DNA of 64,000 nucleotides from Clostridiaceae bacterium Marseille-Q4143 (GCA_018228645.1 CP073693.1:1200001-1264000), one strand, 5' to 3'; positions 20,754 to 31,016 are shown, counted from the first letter of the stretch. Numbers and translations: made by a program. Notes: generated by a model not told the origin, from the sequence alone.

Positions 20754-21725
20754 TTGTCTGACACAAAGTATACCTATGCGGTTGCGCGAATCCGTGCTTT
20801 GGAGGTATCCCTGTTTTCTTCTTCCACCATTGAGCAGCTGATTGCATGCAAAGATATGGAGAGCTGTCTCCGTTTTCTGAGCGAGCATGGCTGGGGCGGT
20901 GTGGACACTGCTATGGATGCAGATGCGATTCTGACCAGAGAGCAGGAGAAGATCTGGGAGACCATCGGGGAAATGCAGGTGGATATGAACGTGTTCGACG
21001 TTCTGTCCTATCCGAACTGGTTCCACAATCTGAAAGCGGCAGTGAAGGAAGTATGTACCGGCAGAAGTGGTGCCAATATTTACTTTGAGGGAACGCCGAT
21101 TCCGAAGGACGAGATGATACGAATCGTCAGGGAAAAGGATTTTCAGGCACTTCCGGAAAATATGAGAGAAGCGGCACGTGAGGCGGTGGATACACTGCTC
21201 CACTCCGGAGACGGACAGCTCTGCGACGTGATTATTGACCGTGCAGCGCTGGAGGCAATTCTGGAGGCGGGAAACCGTTCCAAGGCAGCCATTATCCGCG
21301 ACTATGCGGAGTCTACGGTTGCTGTTGCCAACATCAAGATTGCAGTCCGCTGCTGTAAGACCGGAAAGTCACTGGAATTTATGAAGAGAGCCATGGCTCC
21401 CTGCAAGACTCTGAATGTAGAGCGTCTGGCCCATGCGGCTCTTGCCGGAATGGATTCCATTATGGAATACTTAAGCGGAGCAGGATACGCAGAGGCGGCA
21501 GATGCCATCAAAGAATCACCATCTGCATTTGAACGGTGGTGTGATAACAGGATTATCGAGACCATCAAACCGCAGAAGACGAATCCGTTTTCTGTAGGTC
21601 CGTTGGTTGCGTATGTAATCGCAAGACAGAATGAAATCAAAACGGTGAGAATCATTCTTACCTGTAAGCAGAACGGCTTATCAGATGATTCTATCCGGGA
21701 AAGGGTAAGGGAGATGTATGTATAA
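20754..21725 (+). CDS. ntpC: V-type ATPase subunit C (AC39/d family)
   Basis: 323 aa soluble subunit that links the central shaft (D/F) to the K ring. All-helical; family features are Y-A-V-A-R-I-R-A near the start, Y-P-N-W-F-H-N-L-K near 82, and a G-P-L-V-A-Y-V-I-A-R-Q-N-E-I-K signature near 281, which is the best marker for this family. The start codon is TTG at 20754, 6 bases after AAGGAGGG, with no better ATG. The last 8 bases overlap ntpG. Confidence 0.93.
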   Translation: MSDTKYTYAVARIRALEVSLFSSSTIEQLIACKDMESCLRFLSEHGWGGVDTAMDADAILTREQEKIWETIGEMQVDMNVFDVLSYPNWFHNLKAAVKEVCTGRSGANIYFEGTPIPKDEMIRIVREKDFQALPENMREAAREAVDTLLHSGDGQLCDVIIDRAALEAILEAGNRSKAAIIRDYAESTVAVANIKIAVRCCKTGKSLEFMKRAMAPCKTLNVERLAHAALAGMDSIMEYLSGAGYAEAADAIKESPSAFERWCDNRIIETIKPQKTNPFSVGPLVAYVIARQNEIKTVRIILTCKQNGLSDDSIRERVREMYV

Positions 21726-22038
21726 GATCGCAGTTATGGGCGCATACGACAGCATCTATGGATTCGCTTCGCTGGGCCTGGACATTCATCCCGTATCCGA
21801 CATCCAGGAAGGAGAAGAGGAGTTAAGAAGACTGGCATCCGGTGATTATGCCGTGATCTATATTACGGAGGCACTGGCAGCACAGATTCCTCATGAGATA
21901 GCCAGATATCGGGAGCAGGTTCTTCCGGCCATTATCCAGATTCCGGGTGTGTCCGGCAATACGGGTGCCGGAATTACAGGCGTGAAGAAGTCGGTAGAAC
22001 AGGCAGTCGGTTCGGACATACTGTTCGGAAATGATTAG
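21718..22038 (+). CDS. ntpG: V-type ATPase subunit F
   Basis: 106 aa. Small central-shaft subunit that binds subunit D. It shows the family pattern: a short strand Y-K-I-A-V-M-G, then A-V-I-Y-I-T-E near 44 and P-A-I-I-Q-I-P-G near 73, ending in V-x-x-A-V-G-S-D-I-L. The start overlaps the ntpC end by 8 bases, indicating translational coupling. Called ntpG in Enterococcus, atpF in archaea. Confidence 0.92.
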   Translation: MYKIAVMGAYDSIYGFASLGLDIHPVSDIQEGEEELRRLASGDYAVIYITEALAAQIPHEIARYREQVLPAIIQIPGVSGNTGAGITGVKKSVEQAVGSDILFGND

Positions 22039-22058
22039 AAAGCAGGTGAATTCTTTCA

Positions 22059-23825
22059 ATGAGTAAAGGCACGATAAAGAAAGTAGCAGGACCTCTGGTT
22101 ATTGCCGAGGGAATGCGCGATGCCAACATGTACGACGTAGTTCGTGTAAGTGAGCAGCGTCTGATTGGTGAGATCATCGAGATGCACGGTGATCAGGCAT
22201 CTATTCAGGTATATGAGGAGACAGCAGGCCTTGGACCGGGTGAGCCGGTAGAGTCAACTGAGATGCCGCTGTCCGTAGAACTTGGACCGGGTCTGATTAC
22301 CAGTATTTATGATGGTATTCAGCGTCCGCTGGACGATATCATGAAAGTGTGCGGAAACAACCTGAAACGTGGTGTGGAAGTTCCGTCCCTGAAACGTGAT
22401 AAAAAATGGAACTTTGTTCCGACTGCAAAAGTGGGTGACGAGGTAGAAGCAGGAGACATCATCGGTACCGTTCAGGAGACCGAGGTTGTTGAGCAGAGAA
22501 TTATGGTTCCTTACGGAATCGAGGGAACGATCAAAGAGATCAAATCAGGAGAGTTTACCGTAGAAGAGGTGGTAGCAGTTGTTTCCACAAAAGATGGTGA
22601 TAAAGATGTATTCCTGATGCAGAAATGGCCGGTTCGTAAAGGTCGTCCATACAAGAAAAAACTTCCGCCGACCATGCCGCTGGTAACCGGTCAGCGAGTT
22701 GTTGATATGTTCTTCCCGATTGCAAAGGGTGGTGTTGCAGCCGTACCGGGCCCCTTCGGTTCAGGTAAGACCGTTATCCAGCATCAGCTTGCAAAATGGG
22801 CAGAGGCAGATATCGTAGTTTACATCGGATGCGGTGAGCGTGGAAATGAGATGACCGACGTTCTGAACGAGTTCCCGGAGCTGAAGGATCCGAAGACCGG
22901 AAAATCTCTGATGGAGCGTACCGTTCTGATTGCCAATACATCCGATATGCCGGTTGCTGCACGTGAGGCATCTATTTATACCGGTATTACGATTGCGGAG
23001 TATTTCCGTGATATGGGTTATTCTGTAGCATTGATGGCAGACTCTACTTCCCGTTGGGCAGAGGCTCTTCGTGAGATGTCCGGACGTCTGGAGGAAATGC
23101 CTGGTGAGGAAGGTTACCCGGCATACTTAGGTTCCCGTCTGGCACAGTTCTATGAGAGAGCCGGACATGTTGTCAACCTTGGTAAAGACGGAAGAGAAGG
23201 TGCACTGTCTGTTATCGGAGCAGTATCCCCGCCAGGTGGAGATATTTCCGAGCCTGTATCCCAGGCAACCCTGCGTATCGTTAAGGTATTCTGGGGACTG
23301 GATTCTGCACTGGCTTACAAACGTCATTTCCCGGCAATCAACTGGCTGACCAGTTACTCCCTGTATCTGGATAATATCTCCGGCTGGTTTACCAAGAATG
23401 TGGCAGATGACTGGATGAGCGGACGTCAGGAAATGATGTCTCTGCTTCAGGATGAGGCACAGCTCAATGAGATCGTACAGATGGTAGGTATGGACGCACT
23501 GTCTGCTCCGGATCGTCTGAAGATGGAAGCAGCACGTTCTATTCGTGAGGACTTCCTGCATCAGAACTCTTTCCATGAAGTAGATACTTACACTTCTCTG
23601 AAGAAACAGCTGCTCATGATGAGACTGGTGCTTGCTTACTATGATAAATCCGTAGAAGCATTGAAAAATGGTGCAGGCGTACAGGGACTGATTAAGATGC
23701 CGGTACGTGAGCAGATCGGACGTTATAAATATACACTGGAAGAAAATCTGGATACCGAATACCAGAAGATTCTGGATACTCTGGATGCTCAGATTGCAGA
23801 TGTGTGCGGAAAGGAGGACTTCTAA
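22059..23825 (+). CDS. ntpA: V-type ATPase catalytic subunit A
   Basis: 588 aa, standard length. Hydrolyses or makes ATP in the A3B3 head. Walker A is intact, GPFGSGKT near residue 233, followed by [12 protein letters not shown] and, further on, the Walker B region [15 protein letters not shown]. The extra non-homologous insertion typical of A subunits, absent from F-type beta, lies around 110-190. AGCAGGTG precedes the ATG. ntpB follows with no spacer. Confidence 0.97.
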   Translation: MSKGTIKKVAGPLVIAEGMRDANMYDVVRVSEQRLIGEIIEMHGDQASIQVYEETAGLGPGEPVESTEMPLSVELGPGLITSIYDGIQRPLDDIMKVCGNNLKRGVEVPSLKRDKKWNFVPTAKVGDEVEAGDIIGTVQETEVVEQRIMVPYGIEGTIKEIKSGEFTVEEVVAVVSTKDGDKDVFLMQKWPVRKGRPYKKKLPPTMPLVTGQRVVDMFFPIAKGGVAAVPGPFGSGKTVIQHQLAKWAEADIVVYIGCGERGNEMTDVLNEFPELKDPKTGKSLMERTVLIANTSDMPVAAREASIYTGITIAEYFRDMGYSVALMADSTSRWAEALREMSGRLEEMPGEEGYPAYLGSRLAQFYERAGHVVNLGKDGREGALSVIGAVSPPGGDISEPVSQATLRIVKVFWGLDSALAYKRHFPAINWLTSYSLYLDNISGWFTKNVADDWMSGRQEMMSLLQDEAQLNEIVQMVGMDALSAPDRLKMEAARSIREDFLHQNSFHEVDTYTSLKKQLLMMRLVLAYYDKSVEALKNGAGVQGLIKMPVREQIGRYKYTLEENLDTEYQKILDTLDAQIADVCGKEDF

Positions 23826-25196
23826 ATGCCTAAGGAATATAGAACAATACAGGAAGTAGCCGGACCGCTGATGCTGGTACAGGGCGTAGAAGGAGTTACG
23901 TATGATGAGCTTGGAGAGATCGAGCTCGCAAACGGAGAAACCCGCCGTTGTAAGGTGCTTGAGGTAAATGGTACGGATGCTATGGTACAGCTTTTCGAGA
24001 GCTCTACCGGTATTAACCTTTCTAACAGTAAGGTACGTTTCCTTGGAAGAAGTATGGAGCTGGGTGCATCTGAAGATATGCTTGGCCGTGTCTTCGATGG
24101 TATGGGCCGCCCCATTGATGGTGGTCCTGAAATTCTTCCGGATAAGAGACTGGATATCAACGGTCTTCCGATGAACCCGGCAGCAAGAAGCTACCCGAAC
24201 GAGTTCATTCAGACCGGTGTTTCTGCAATCGATGGACTGAACACTCTGGTTCGTGGACAGAAGCTTCCGATCTTCTCCGCTTCCGGTCTTCCGCATGCAC
24301 AGCTTGCAGCACAGATTGCAAGACAGGCAAAGGTAAGAGGAAAGGATGAGAAGTTCGCAGTAGTATTCGCAGCTATGGGTATTACCTTCGAGGAGTCCAA
24401 TTTCTTCGTAGAGAGTTTCCGCGAGACCGGAGCGCTGGACAGAACCGTTCTGTTCATTAACCTGGCAAATGACCCGGCAGTAGAGCGTATCGCAACTCCA
24501 CGTATGGCACTGACCGCAGCTGAGTACCTGGCATTTGAAAAAGACATGCACGTTCTGGTTATCCTGACGGATATTACCAACTACGCAGATGCACTTCGTG
24601 AGATTTCCGCAGCACGTAAAGAGGTTCCGGGACGTCGTGGTTATCCGGGTTACATGTATACAGACCTGGCTCAGATGTATGAACGTGCAGGACGTCAGAA
24701 GGGCAAAGAAGGTTCCATTACCATGATTCCGATTCTGACCATGCCTGAGGATGATAAGACGCATCCGATCCCTGACCTGACCGGTTACATTACCGAGGGC
24801 CAGATCATCTTAAGCCGTGAGCTTTACAGAAAAGGAATTAACCCGCCGATCGATGTACTGCCATCCCTGTCCCGTCTGAAAGATAAAGGTATCGGTGAGG
24901 GCAAGACCCGTGCGGATCATTCGAATACACTGAACCAGTTGTTTGCTGCTTATGCGCGAGGTAAAGATGCAAAAGAGCTTATGACCATTCTTGGTGAGGC
25001 GGCTCTTTCTGATATCGACCTGATCTATGCAAAATTTGCAGATGAGTTTGAGAAAGAATACGTATCTCAGGGATTCCAGGCAGACAGAGATATCGAAGAT
25101 ACTTTGAATATCGGATGGAAATTACTCTCTATCCTGCCGAGAAGCGAGCTGAAACGTATCGATGACAAGTTCCTGGATCAGTACTACGGAAAGTAG
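23826..25196 (+). CDS. ntpB: V-type ATPase regulatory subunit B
   Basis: 456 aa. Non-catalytic partner alternating with A in the head. The position of the P-loop reads [11 protein letters not shown] and has no GKT, as expected for B. Other family landmarks are [16 protein letters not shown] near 139, and [14 protein letters not shown] near 272. The ATG follows directly after the ntpA stop, with the ribosome binding site AAGGAGG inside the ntpA end, so the two are translationally coupled. Confidence 0.97.
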   Translation: MPKEYRTIQEVAGPLMLVQGVEGVTYDELGEIELANGETRRCKVLEVNGTDAMVQLFESSTGINLSNSKVRFLGRSMELGASEDMLGRVFDGMGRPIDGGPEILPDKRLDINGLPMNPAARSYPNEFIQTGVSAIDGLNTLVRGQKLPIFSASGLPHAQLAAQIARQAKVRGKDEKFAVVFAAMGITFEESNFFVESFRETGALDRTVLFINLANDPAVERIATPRMALTAAEYLAFEKDMHVLVILTDITNYADALREISAARKEVPGRRGYPGYMYTDLAQMYERAGRQKGKEGSITMIPILTMPEDDKTHPIPDLTGYITEGQIILSRELYRKGINPPIDVLPSLSRLKDKGIGEGKTRADHSNTLNQLFAAYARGKDAKELMTILGEAALSDIDLIYAKFADEFEKEYVSQGFQADRDIEDTLNIGWKLLSILPRSELKRIDDKFLDQYYGK

Positions 25197-25209
25197 GAGG
25201 TGACTGCAC

Positions 25210-25899
25210 GTGGCATCTACACAGGTGAACCCGACCCGAATGGAGCTGACCCGCCAGAAGAAAAAACTGGTGACAGCGACCAAGGGGCACAAGCTTCTGA
25301 AAGACAAACGTGATGAACTGATGCGTCAGTTTCTGGATCTGGTACGGGAAAACATGGCACTCCGCCAGAAGGTGGAAGCAGGTATTCAGGCCGCCAATAA
25401 AAACTTCGTTATTGCCAAGGCAGGTATGTCGGAGGAGACTCTTCATACCGCACTGATGGCACCGAAGCAGGAGGTATATCTGGAGACATCCAGCAAAAAC
25501 GTCATGAGTGTGGATATCCCGGTATTCGAGTATAAGACGAGAACCGCCGATGAGAATGATATCTATTCCTATGGCTTTGCATTTACTTCCGGAGATCTGG
25601 ACGATGCGGTAAAATCCCTGGCAGATATTCTGCCGGATATGCTGAAACTGGCTGAGACCGAAAAGGCCTGCCAGCTGATGGCGTCAGAGATTGAGAAAAC
25701 CAGACGTCGTGTAAACGCGCTGGAGCATGTCATTATTCCCCAGGCGCAGGAGAATATCAAGTATATTACCATGAAGCTTGACGAGAATGAGAGATCGACT
25801 CAGATCCGTCTGATGAAGGTCAAAGACATGATGCTTGAAGAGGCACATCATTATAAAGAAAAAAGGACCGGCTATCCTGTCGAGGTTGAGACAGAGTAG
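25210..25899 (+). CDS. ntpD: V-type ATPase subunit D (central shaft)
   Basis: 229 aa. Forms the rotating shaft inside the head. Two long coiled-coil helices at each end (about 10-75 and 140-205) frame a small middle part. Family marks: N-P-T-R-M-E-L-T-R-Q-K-K-K-L near the start, G-H-K-L-L-K-D-K-R-D-E-L, and R-R-V-N-A-L-E-H-V-I-I-P near 164. The start is GTG 25210 with AGGAGGTG 8 bases upstream. Last gene of the operon; a terminator follows. Confidence 0.95.
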   Translation: MASTQVNPTRMELTRQKKKLVTATKGHKLLKDKRDELMRQFLDLVRENMALRQKVEAGIQAANKNFVIAKAGMSEETLHTALMAPKQEVYLETSSKNVMSVDIPVFEYKTRTADENDIYSYGFAFTSGDLDDAVKSLADILPDMLKLAETEKACQLMASEIEKTRRRVNALEHVIIPQAQENIKYITMKLDENERSTQIRLMKVKDMMLEEAHHYKEKRTGYPVEVETE

Positions 25900-25910
25900 T
25901 TGAGAGAGAA

Positions 25911-25937
25911 GGCGTCCCCGGGAGGGGACGTCTTTTT
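25911..25937 (+). terminator. Terminator of the V-type ATPase operon
   Basis: GGCGTCCCC (25911-25919) pairs with GGGGACGTC (25924-25932), one G-U, followed by T5. Confidence 0.88.
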
Positions 25938-25939
25938 GA

Positions 25940-25968
25940 TTGACATTTTTCCTTTGCTACTTCATAAT
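25940..25968 (+). promoter_or_regulatory. Promoter of the DUF3877-like gene
   Basis: Perfect TTGACA, 17 bases, CATAAT, starting right after the ATPase terminator and ending 35 bases before the coding start. Confidence 0.6.
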
Positions 25969-26003
25969 GCTCATAGAAAAATATTGAATGGAGAAATCAT
26001 AGA

Positions 26004-26540
26004 ATGAACAGAAAATGTCTGATAAAGAATATGACAGATCAGGTAAAGGAAGCGCAGCTGAAGCTTGGTTATGCGCCGGAGACGGTACGTCTTTATTATC
26101 CGGTGGCGTCTTTAAATGAGATTCTGGGAACATCTGCTCGAAATGCTCAGGAGATGCTTACTCTGCTCAATGGAGATTTTGAAGAAAAAACGGAGCTTGG
26201 AAAACTGAAGTTCAGCAGCCATGCAGAGCGGATTGAGATCAGTATTCCACCGGAAGGTGCGAAGTGGGTACATGAGCATGTGGAGACACCAGCTTTCTTA
26301 AAAGAGCTCATTGAACTGTTTCAGACAAAGCATGCCTGCACATTGGAGGAGATCTGTGAGATCTTTAAAAAATATGATCCGGAGTATATCTGTGAGAAGA
26401 TGCCTGCAGGATCTGATTTTGATTATGCCATTCATTTTCACAATGCAGAACATGACGAATATTACTATTGCATTCATATGGAAATGGGACATACGATTTA
26501 TCATCGTTTTACAGAGGCGGATTATCTGGCACTTCTGTAA
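26004..26540 (+). CDS. Conserved protein, DUF3877-like
   Basis: 178 aa, soluble, no signal peptide or membrane segment. It resembles the DUF3877 family found mostly in Lachnospiraceae; I recognise it mainly by the opening M-N-R-K-x-L-I-K-N followed by V-R-L-Y-Y-P and S-L-N-E-I-L-G. The C-terminal third is rich in His, Asp and Tyr (A-I-H-F-H-N-A-E-H-D-E-Y-Y-Y). No catalytic motif is apparent and function is unknown. It forms a single-gene unit between the ATPase operon and murA. Confidence 0.7.
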   Translation: MNRKCLIKNMTDQVKEAQLKLGYAPETVRLYYPVASLNEILGTSARNAQEMLTLLNGDFEEKTELGKLKFSSHAERIEISIPPEGAKWVHEHVETPAFLKELIELFQTKHACTLEEICEIFKKYDPEYICEKMPAGSDFDYAIHFHNAEHDEYYYCIHMEMGHTIYHRFTEADYLALL

Positions 26541-26608
26541 GTGAGAACAGTAACTGGCAAAAATAAGGACATATGGAAAAAAAACGGCTTATTTTTGACA
26601 TTGTGCGG

Positions 26609-26637
26609 ATTGCAATTTCTACTTTGGTAAGATATAA
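26609..26637 (+). promoter_or_regulatory. Promoter of murA
   Basis: TTGCAA, 17 bases, perfect TATAAT, about 84 bases before murA. Confidence 0.7.
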
Positions 26638-26720
26638 TAACCTAGATATAATGTGAATAAGATAAGCTCATTCGGAGCAATATGAAATATAGATAACAGA
26701 CTGACATTCGAGGTGTAATT

Positions 26721-28013
26721 GTGGAACAGTATATTATTAAAGGCGGAATTCCACTTAATGGTGAAGTAGAGATCGGCGGAGCAAAGAATGCAGCACTTGC
26801 CATTCTTGCAGCTGCAAATATGACAGATGAAACCGTTCGGATTGAAAATCTTCCGGACGTTAGAGATATCAATGCCCTTCTGGAGGCAATGCAGGACATT
26901 GGCGCGCGTGTGGAGCGTCTGGATCGTCATACCGTGACGGTAAATGGCTCCTGTGTAGAGAACTGTATTGTTGAAAATGAAAATATGAAAAAAATTCGTG
27001 CGTCTTATTATCTTCTTGGCGCACTTCTTGGAAAATACAAGAGAGCAGAAGTCCCGCTTCCGGGAGGCTGCAACATTGGAAGCCGTCCTATCGATCAGCA
27101 TCTGAAAGGCTTTAAAGCTATGGGTGCGACAACCCGTATTGAACATGGATTTATTATTGCGGAAGCAGAAGAACTCCATGGAGCGCATATTTTCCTGGAC
27201 ATGGTCAGTGTAGGTGCGACCATCAATATTATGATGGCTGCTTCCATGGCAGAGGGAAACACTATCATTGAAAATGCGGCAAAAGAACCCCACGTGGTAG
27301 ATGTAGCCAACTTCCTGAACAGTATGGGAGCCAGAATCAAAGGCGCAGGTACGGATGTCATCCGTATCACAGGTGTCAGCGCGCTCCATAAGACCGAGTA
27401 TTCCATCATTCCTGACCAGATCGAAGCAGGAACCTTTATGTTTGCTACGGCCGTTACAGGCGGCAATGTGGTTCTTCAGAACGTGATTCCGAAGCATCTG
27501 GAAGCAACTACGGCAAAGCTTCTGGAGATGGGATGCCAGATCTGTGAGTATGATGATGCGGTACGTGTGATGGCACCGAAGAAGCTTCAGGCAACTCATG
27601 TAAAAACCATGCCATATCCGGGATTTCCTACGGATATGCAGCCACAGATTGCAGTTTCTCTTGCTCTGGCAGAAGGTACGAGTATCGTAACGGAAAGTAT
27701 TTTTGAAAACCGTTTCCGATATGTGGATGAGCTGTCCCGTATGGGTGCTTCCGTAAAAGTAGAAGGAAATGTGGCAGTCATCAGCGGCGTGGAGAAATTT
27801 ACCGGGGCAAGAGTCAATGCACCGGATCTTCGTGCGGGGGCGGCTCTTGTCATTGCCGGACTGGCAGCAGAGGGCATTACGATTGTAGATGACATTTATT
27901 ATATTGAGCGCGGCTATGAAAATCTGGACGAAAAACTCCGGAAACTGGGTGCCCAGATTGAGAAAGTAGCCAGCGAAAAAGAAATTCAGAAATTCAGACT
28001 GAAAGTTGGCTGA
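26721..28013 (+). CDS. murA: UDP-N-acetylglucosamine 1-carboxyvinyltransferase
   Basis: Transfers enolpyruvate from PEP to UDP-GlcNAc, the first committed step of peptidoglycan synthesis; target of fosfomycin. 430 aa, slightly longer than usual because of a short C-terminal extension. The active-site loop holds the reactive cysteine, C117, in P-L-P-G-G-C-N-I-G-S-R-P, so the fosfomycin-sensitive residue is present. K-N-A-A-L lies near residue 22. The start is GTG with GAGGTG upstream. Firmicutes often have two MurA copies; which paralogue this is cannot be told here. Confidence 0.96.
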   Translation: MEQYIIKGGIPLNGEVEIGGAKNAALAILAAANMTDETVRIENLPDVRDINALLEAMQDIGARVERLDRHTVTVNGSCVENCIVENENMKKIRASYYLLGALLGKYKRAEVPLPGGCNIGSRPIDQHLKGFKAMGATTRIEHGFIIAEAEELHGAHIFLDMVSVGATINIMMAASMAEGNTIIENAAKEPHVVDVANFLNSMGARIKGAGTDVIRITGVSALHKTEYSIIPDQIEAGTFMFATAVTGGNVVLQNVIPKHLEATTAKLLEMGCQICEYDDAVRVMAPKKLQATHVKTMPYPGFPTDMQPQIAVSLALAEGTSIVTESIFENRFRYVDELSRMGASVKVEGNVAVISGVEKFTGARVNAPDLRAGAALVIAGLAAEGITIVDDIYYIERGYENLDEKLRKLGAQIEKVASEKEIQKFRLKVG

Positions 28014-28141
28014 TGTGCTCTTTAAATTATTTTGTGTAAAAGAGAGATAATGAGAAAAGATTCTGTAAAATCATAGAAATTAAAGATAATTCCTATAATT
28101 TTAAGAAACTGTTGCATTTTAGAAGAAAATAAAGTACAATT

Positions 28142-28386
28142 TTCCACATCAAAAAGAACTGCAGTACAGAAAGCTGTTAAGACTGGGAGCGGAAGACAGT
28201 GGTATCAACGAAAAATTATTTGCAGGTGCGGATGAAGATGTGAAAAATTCACTCCTTAGATATCATACTGGAAAAAAATAGAAAAATCCTGAAAACTATG
28301 ATCTGTGCCTGAATACGGAAAAACTTGGATATGAAGAAACAAAAGACCTGATTATGGAATATGTAAAAAGAAGAACCGGGAAATAA
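28142..28386 (+). pseudogene. Remnant of a cytidylate-kinase-like gene
   Basis: One frame reads K-E-L-Q-Y-R-K-L-L-R-L-G-A-E-D-S-G-I-N-E-K-L-F, then R-Y-H-T-G-K-K, a TAG stop at 28279-28281, and N-P-E-N-Y-D-L-C-L-N-T followed by a helix to the TAA at 28384. The first part resembles the segment after the P-loop of cytidylate-kinase-like (AAA_26) proteins and the second resembles their C-terminus. The middle (about 100 residues) and the P-loop are missing, and the stop sits where these proteins usually have Trp. It is best read as a decayed gene with an internal deletion. The rest of the 28014-28410 gap shows nothing else apart from the terminator. Confidence 0.7.
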
Positions 28387-28398
28387 TCCCGGTTCTTC
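28372..28398. terminator. Terminator downstream of the symporter gene
   Basis: AGAACCGGG (28372-28380) and CCCGGTTCT (28388-28396) pair perfectly; T-rich sequence follows on the minus strand. It overlaps the end of the decayed gene. Confidence 0.75.
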
Positions 28399-28410
28399 TA
28401 ATATAAAAAA

Positions 28411-29577
28411 TTATTGCACATGATGCTTTTCTGCATATCCGGTCAAAATCAGAGTCAGGGCTCCGTCGCCGGTGACGTTGCAGGCAGTTCCGAAGCTGTC
28501 CTGCAGGGCGAAGATGGTAAGCATCAGGGCAGTGCCGGTGTCATTAAAGAGCAGGATGCCGGTAATGAGTCCTAAGGATGCCATAACCGTTCCTCCAGGT
28601 ACACCCGGAGCGCCAATGGCAAAGACGCCAAGGAGCAGGCAGAAGAGTACCATGGTTCCCAGAGAAGGAATGGAGCCGTACAGAATCTGGGATACGGTCA
28701 TAACGAAGAAGACTTCGGTCAGAACAGATCCGCACAGATGGATATTGGCAAACAGCGGGATACCGAAATTTACCATATCTTCACGGAGTACAGAGGATTT
28801 TCTTGCACAGCGAAGGGCAACGGCCAGGGTAGCTGCAGAAGACATGGTTCCGACTGCTGTGATATAAGCAGGTCCGTAATGTTTTACTACTTCCATTGGA
28901 TTTTTTCCGGAATAAATACCTGAAAGAGTATAGAGCAGAGTCATCCAGATAAAGTGTCCGATCATAACAATGATGATGACCTTCAGGAAGACAGGCAGCT
29001 GTTTCGTAATGGTTCCTTCATAAGAAAGACTGCAGAAGGTGCAGGCAATGAAAATTGGAAGGATTGGGATAATAACACGGGTAACAATTTCCAGAACGAT
29101 TTTCTGGAATTCCTCCAGAAGCTCTGCAGTTCGTTCTGCCTTTGTCCAGGTAACTGCAAGTCCAACCAGAACAGAGAACACCAGTGCACTCATAACGCTC
29201 ATAATCTGCGGAATTTCCAGAGCAAAGATAACTTCTGGAAGCTCTTTTAATCCGTCTACGGTGGATACGATGGACAGATGTGGGATGAGTCCATATCCGG
29301 CGACCATGCTGAACAGTGCGGCACCTACAGAAGATGTGTATGCCAGTACCAGTGCAACGGAAAGCATGCGGGAAGCACTCTTGCCAAGTCTGGTAATAGA
29401 TGGTGCGATGAAACCGATTACGATCAGCGGTACGCAGAAAGTGATCACCTGACCAAGCAGATGCTTGACGGTAACAATAATGTTCATAAAAGATTCGTTG
29501 GAAATGAGCCCGACTGCGATTCCGATGATAACTCCGGCCAGTAAGCGTACGGGCAGACTTTGAGTAATTTTTTTCAT
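28411..29577 (-). CDS. Dicarboxylate/amino acid:cation symporter (DAACS family)
   Basis: Membrane carrier for glutamate, aspartate or C4-dicarboxylates driven by Na+ or H+. 388 aa, short for the family (about 420), with roughly eight membrane segments and two re-entrant hairpins. Family features: S-S-A-A-T-L-A-V-A-L-R-C in the first hairpin near 245 and G-A-P-G-V-P-G-G-T near 324, followed by N-D-T-G-T-A-L near 345. The usual N-M-D-G-T motif is not in its standard form, so substrate is uncertain; a serine/threonine-type carrier is possible. Own promoter and terminator. Confidence 0.88.
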   Translation of the reverse strand: MKKITQSLPVRLLAGVIIGIAVGLISNESFMNIIVTVKHLLGQVITFCVPLIVIGFIAPSITRLGKSASRMLSVALVLAYTSSVGAALFSMVAGYGLIPHLSIVSTVDGLKELPEVIFALEIPQIMSVMSALVFSVLVGLAVTWTKAERTAELLEEFQKIVLEIVTRVIIPILPIFIACTFCSLSYEGTITKQLPVFLKVIIIVMIGHFIWMTLLYTLSGIYSGKNPMEVVKHYGPAYITAVGTMSSAATLAVALRCARKSSVLREDMVNFGIPLFANIHLCGSVLTEVFFVMTVSQILYGSIPSLGTMVLFCLLLGVFAIGAPGVPGGTVMASLGLITGILLFNDTGTALMLTIFALQDSFGTACNVTGDGALTLILTGYAEKHHVQ

Positions 29578-29608
29578 GAAATAGTTCTCCCTCGTTGTTT
29601 TTCTTTAT

Positions 29609-29637
29609 AGTATAGTTGATTTATGATGAGAACACAA
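29609..29637 (-). promoter_or_regulatory. Promoter of the symporter gene
   Basis: On the minus strand: TTGTGT (29637-29632), 17 bases, TATACT (29614-29609), about 30 bases before the start codon. Confidence 0.6.
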
Positions 29638-29675
29638 TAAATATTACAAAATCAATAACCTATAAAATAGGAGAT

Positions 29676-29731
29676 AAAAAAACAGACAATGAAAGAAACG
29701 TTCGTAGTTTCTTTTCACTGTCTGCTTTTTT
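29676..29731. terminator. Terminator after metK
   Basis: CAGACAATGAAAGAAAC (from 29683) pairs with GTTTCTTTTCACTGTCTG (to 29724), with one bulge and one wobble. A runs to the left and T runs to the right make it work in both directions. Confidence 0.85.
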
Positions 29732-29738
29732 GAATTCT

Positions 29739-30935
29739 TTATGCCAGATATTTCTTCAGAGCATCAGCCTTATCGGTTTTCTCCCACGGAAGATCCACAT
29801 CAGTGCGTCCAAAATGTCCGTAAGCAGCGGTCTGCTTGTAGATCGGGCGACGCAGATCCAGCATTTTGATGATACCGGCTGGTCTGAAATCGAAGTTTTC
29901 GCGGAGAACCTCAACCAGTTTCTCATCGGAAAGTTTTCCGGTACCGAAGGTATCAACTCTTACAGAAGTCGGTCTTGCTACTCCGATTGCGTAAGAGAGC
30001 TGAATCTCACACTTGTCAGCCAGTCCTGCAGCAACGATATTCTTTGCCGCGTAACGTGCTGCGTATGCAGCGGAACGGTCAACTTTAGTACAGTCTTTTC
30101 CGGAGAATGCGCCGCCGCCGTGACGGGCGTATCCACCGTAAGTATCTACGATGATCTTACGTCCGGTCAGTCCGCTGTCTCCGTGGGGTCCGCCGATAAC
30201 GAAACGTCCGGTCGGGTTAATGAAGAACTTGGTGTCTGCATCGACCATGTCTGCCGGAAGGATCGGATCGAAGACATATTTCTTAATATCAGCGTGAATC
30301 TGCTCCTGGGTAACTTCCTCACCGTGCTGGGTGGAAAGAACAACTGCTTCCAGACGAAGCGGTTTGCCGTTTTCATCGTACTCTACGGTAACCTGGGTCT
30401 TTCCATCCGGACGAAGGTACGGCAATGTGCCGTCTTTACGAACGTCGGTCAGTCTCTTTGCCAGTTTGTGAGCAAGGGAGATTGCATAGGGCATAAGTTC
30501 CGGAGTTTCGTTGGATGCATAGCCGAACATCATACCCTGATCACCTGCGCCGATTGCCTCCAGCTGGCTGTCATCCATGAGATGTTCTTTTGCCTCCAGT
30601 GCCTTGTCTACGCCCATAGCAATATCGGAGGACTGCTCATCAATGGCAGTGATAACGGCACAGTTATCAGCATCGAATCCGAATTTTCCTCTGGTATATC
30701 CGATCTCGCGAATGGTATCGCGAACGATTTTCTGGATATCTACGTATGCTTTGGTGGTGATTTCGCCCATTACCAGTACAAGACCGGTGGTAGTGCTGGT
30801 CTCGCAGGCAACACGGCTCATCGGGTCCTGTTCCATCAGTGCGTCCAGGATGGCATCAGAAATCTGGTCACAGATTTTGTCTGGATGGCCTTCGGTTACG
30901 GATTCGGAAGTAAATAAAATCTTTTCTTTTTCCAT
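29739..30935 (-). CDS. metK: S-adenosylmethionine synthase (methionine adenosyltransferase)
   Basis: Makes SAM from methionine and ATP. 398 aa, standard length. Family landmarks: [13 protein letters not shown] near residue 7 (ATP-binding His), [12 protein letters not shown] near 128, and G-G-P-x-G-D-x-G-L-T-G-R-K near 250, then G-G-G-A-F-S-G-K-D. Controlled by an upstream SAM-I riboswitch and terminator, so it should be shut off when SAM is high. AAAGGAGC precedes the ATG. Confidence 0.98.
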   Translation of the reverse strand: MEKEKILFTSESVTEGHPDKICDQISDAILDALMEQDPMSRVACETSTTTGLVLVMGEITTKAYVDIQKIVRDTIREIGYTRGKFGFDADNCAVITAIDEQSSDIAMGVDKALEAKEHLMDDSQLEAIGAGDQGMMFGYASNETPELMPYAISLAHKLAKRLTDVRKDGTLPYLRPDGKTQVTVEYDENGKPLRLEAVVLSTQHGEEVTQEQIHADIKKYVFDPILPADMVDADTKFFINPTGRFVIGGPHGDSGLTGRKIIVDTYGGYARHGGGAFSGKDCTKVDRSAAYAARYAAKNIVAAGLADKCEIQLSYAIGVARPTSVRVDTFGTGKLSDEKLVEVLRENFDFRPAGIIKMLDLRRPIYKQTAAYGHFGRTDVDLPWEKTDKADALKKYLA

Positions 30936-30959
30936 GAAAATGCTCCTTTAAAAAATGGT

Positions 30960-30977
30960 GCAGGAGAATTCTCCTGC
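30960..30977. repeat. Perfect 18-bp palindrome in the metK leader
   Basis: GCAGGAGAATTCTCCTGC, between the riboswitch terminator and the metK ribosome binding site. Its CTCCT could also pair with the AGGAG of the metK binding site about 15 bases downstream. Role unproven. Confidence 0.6.
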
Positions 30978-30993
30978 TGTGGTTTACAGACAA

Positions 30994-31016
30994 CAAAAAA
31001 GTCCGCACAAGCGGAC
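30994..31016 (-). terminator. Riboswitch-controlled terminator of metK
   Basis: On the minus strand GTCCGC-TTGT-GCGGAC is followed by six T. It lies about 20 bases after the SAM-I aptamer and before metK. Confidence 0.88.

Noticed and set aside
23127..24764. A 545-codon minus-strand frame across the ATPase A and B genes.
   Set aside because: It is a shadow of two highly biased, certain genes; composition is not protein-like.
29616..30917. A 433-codon plus-strand frame opposite metK.
   Set aside because: It is antisense to a certain metK gene and starts in the terminator region.
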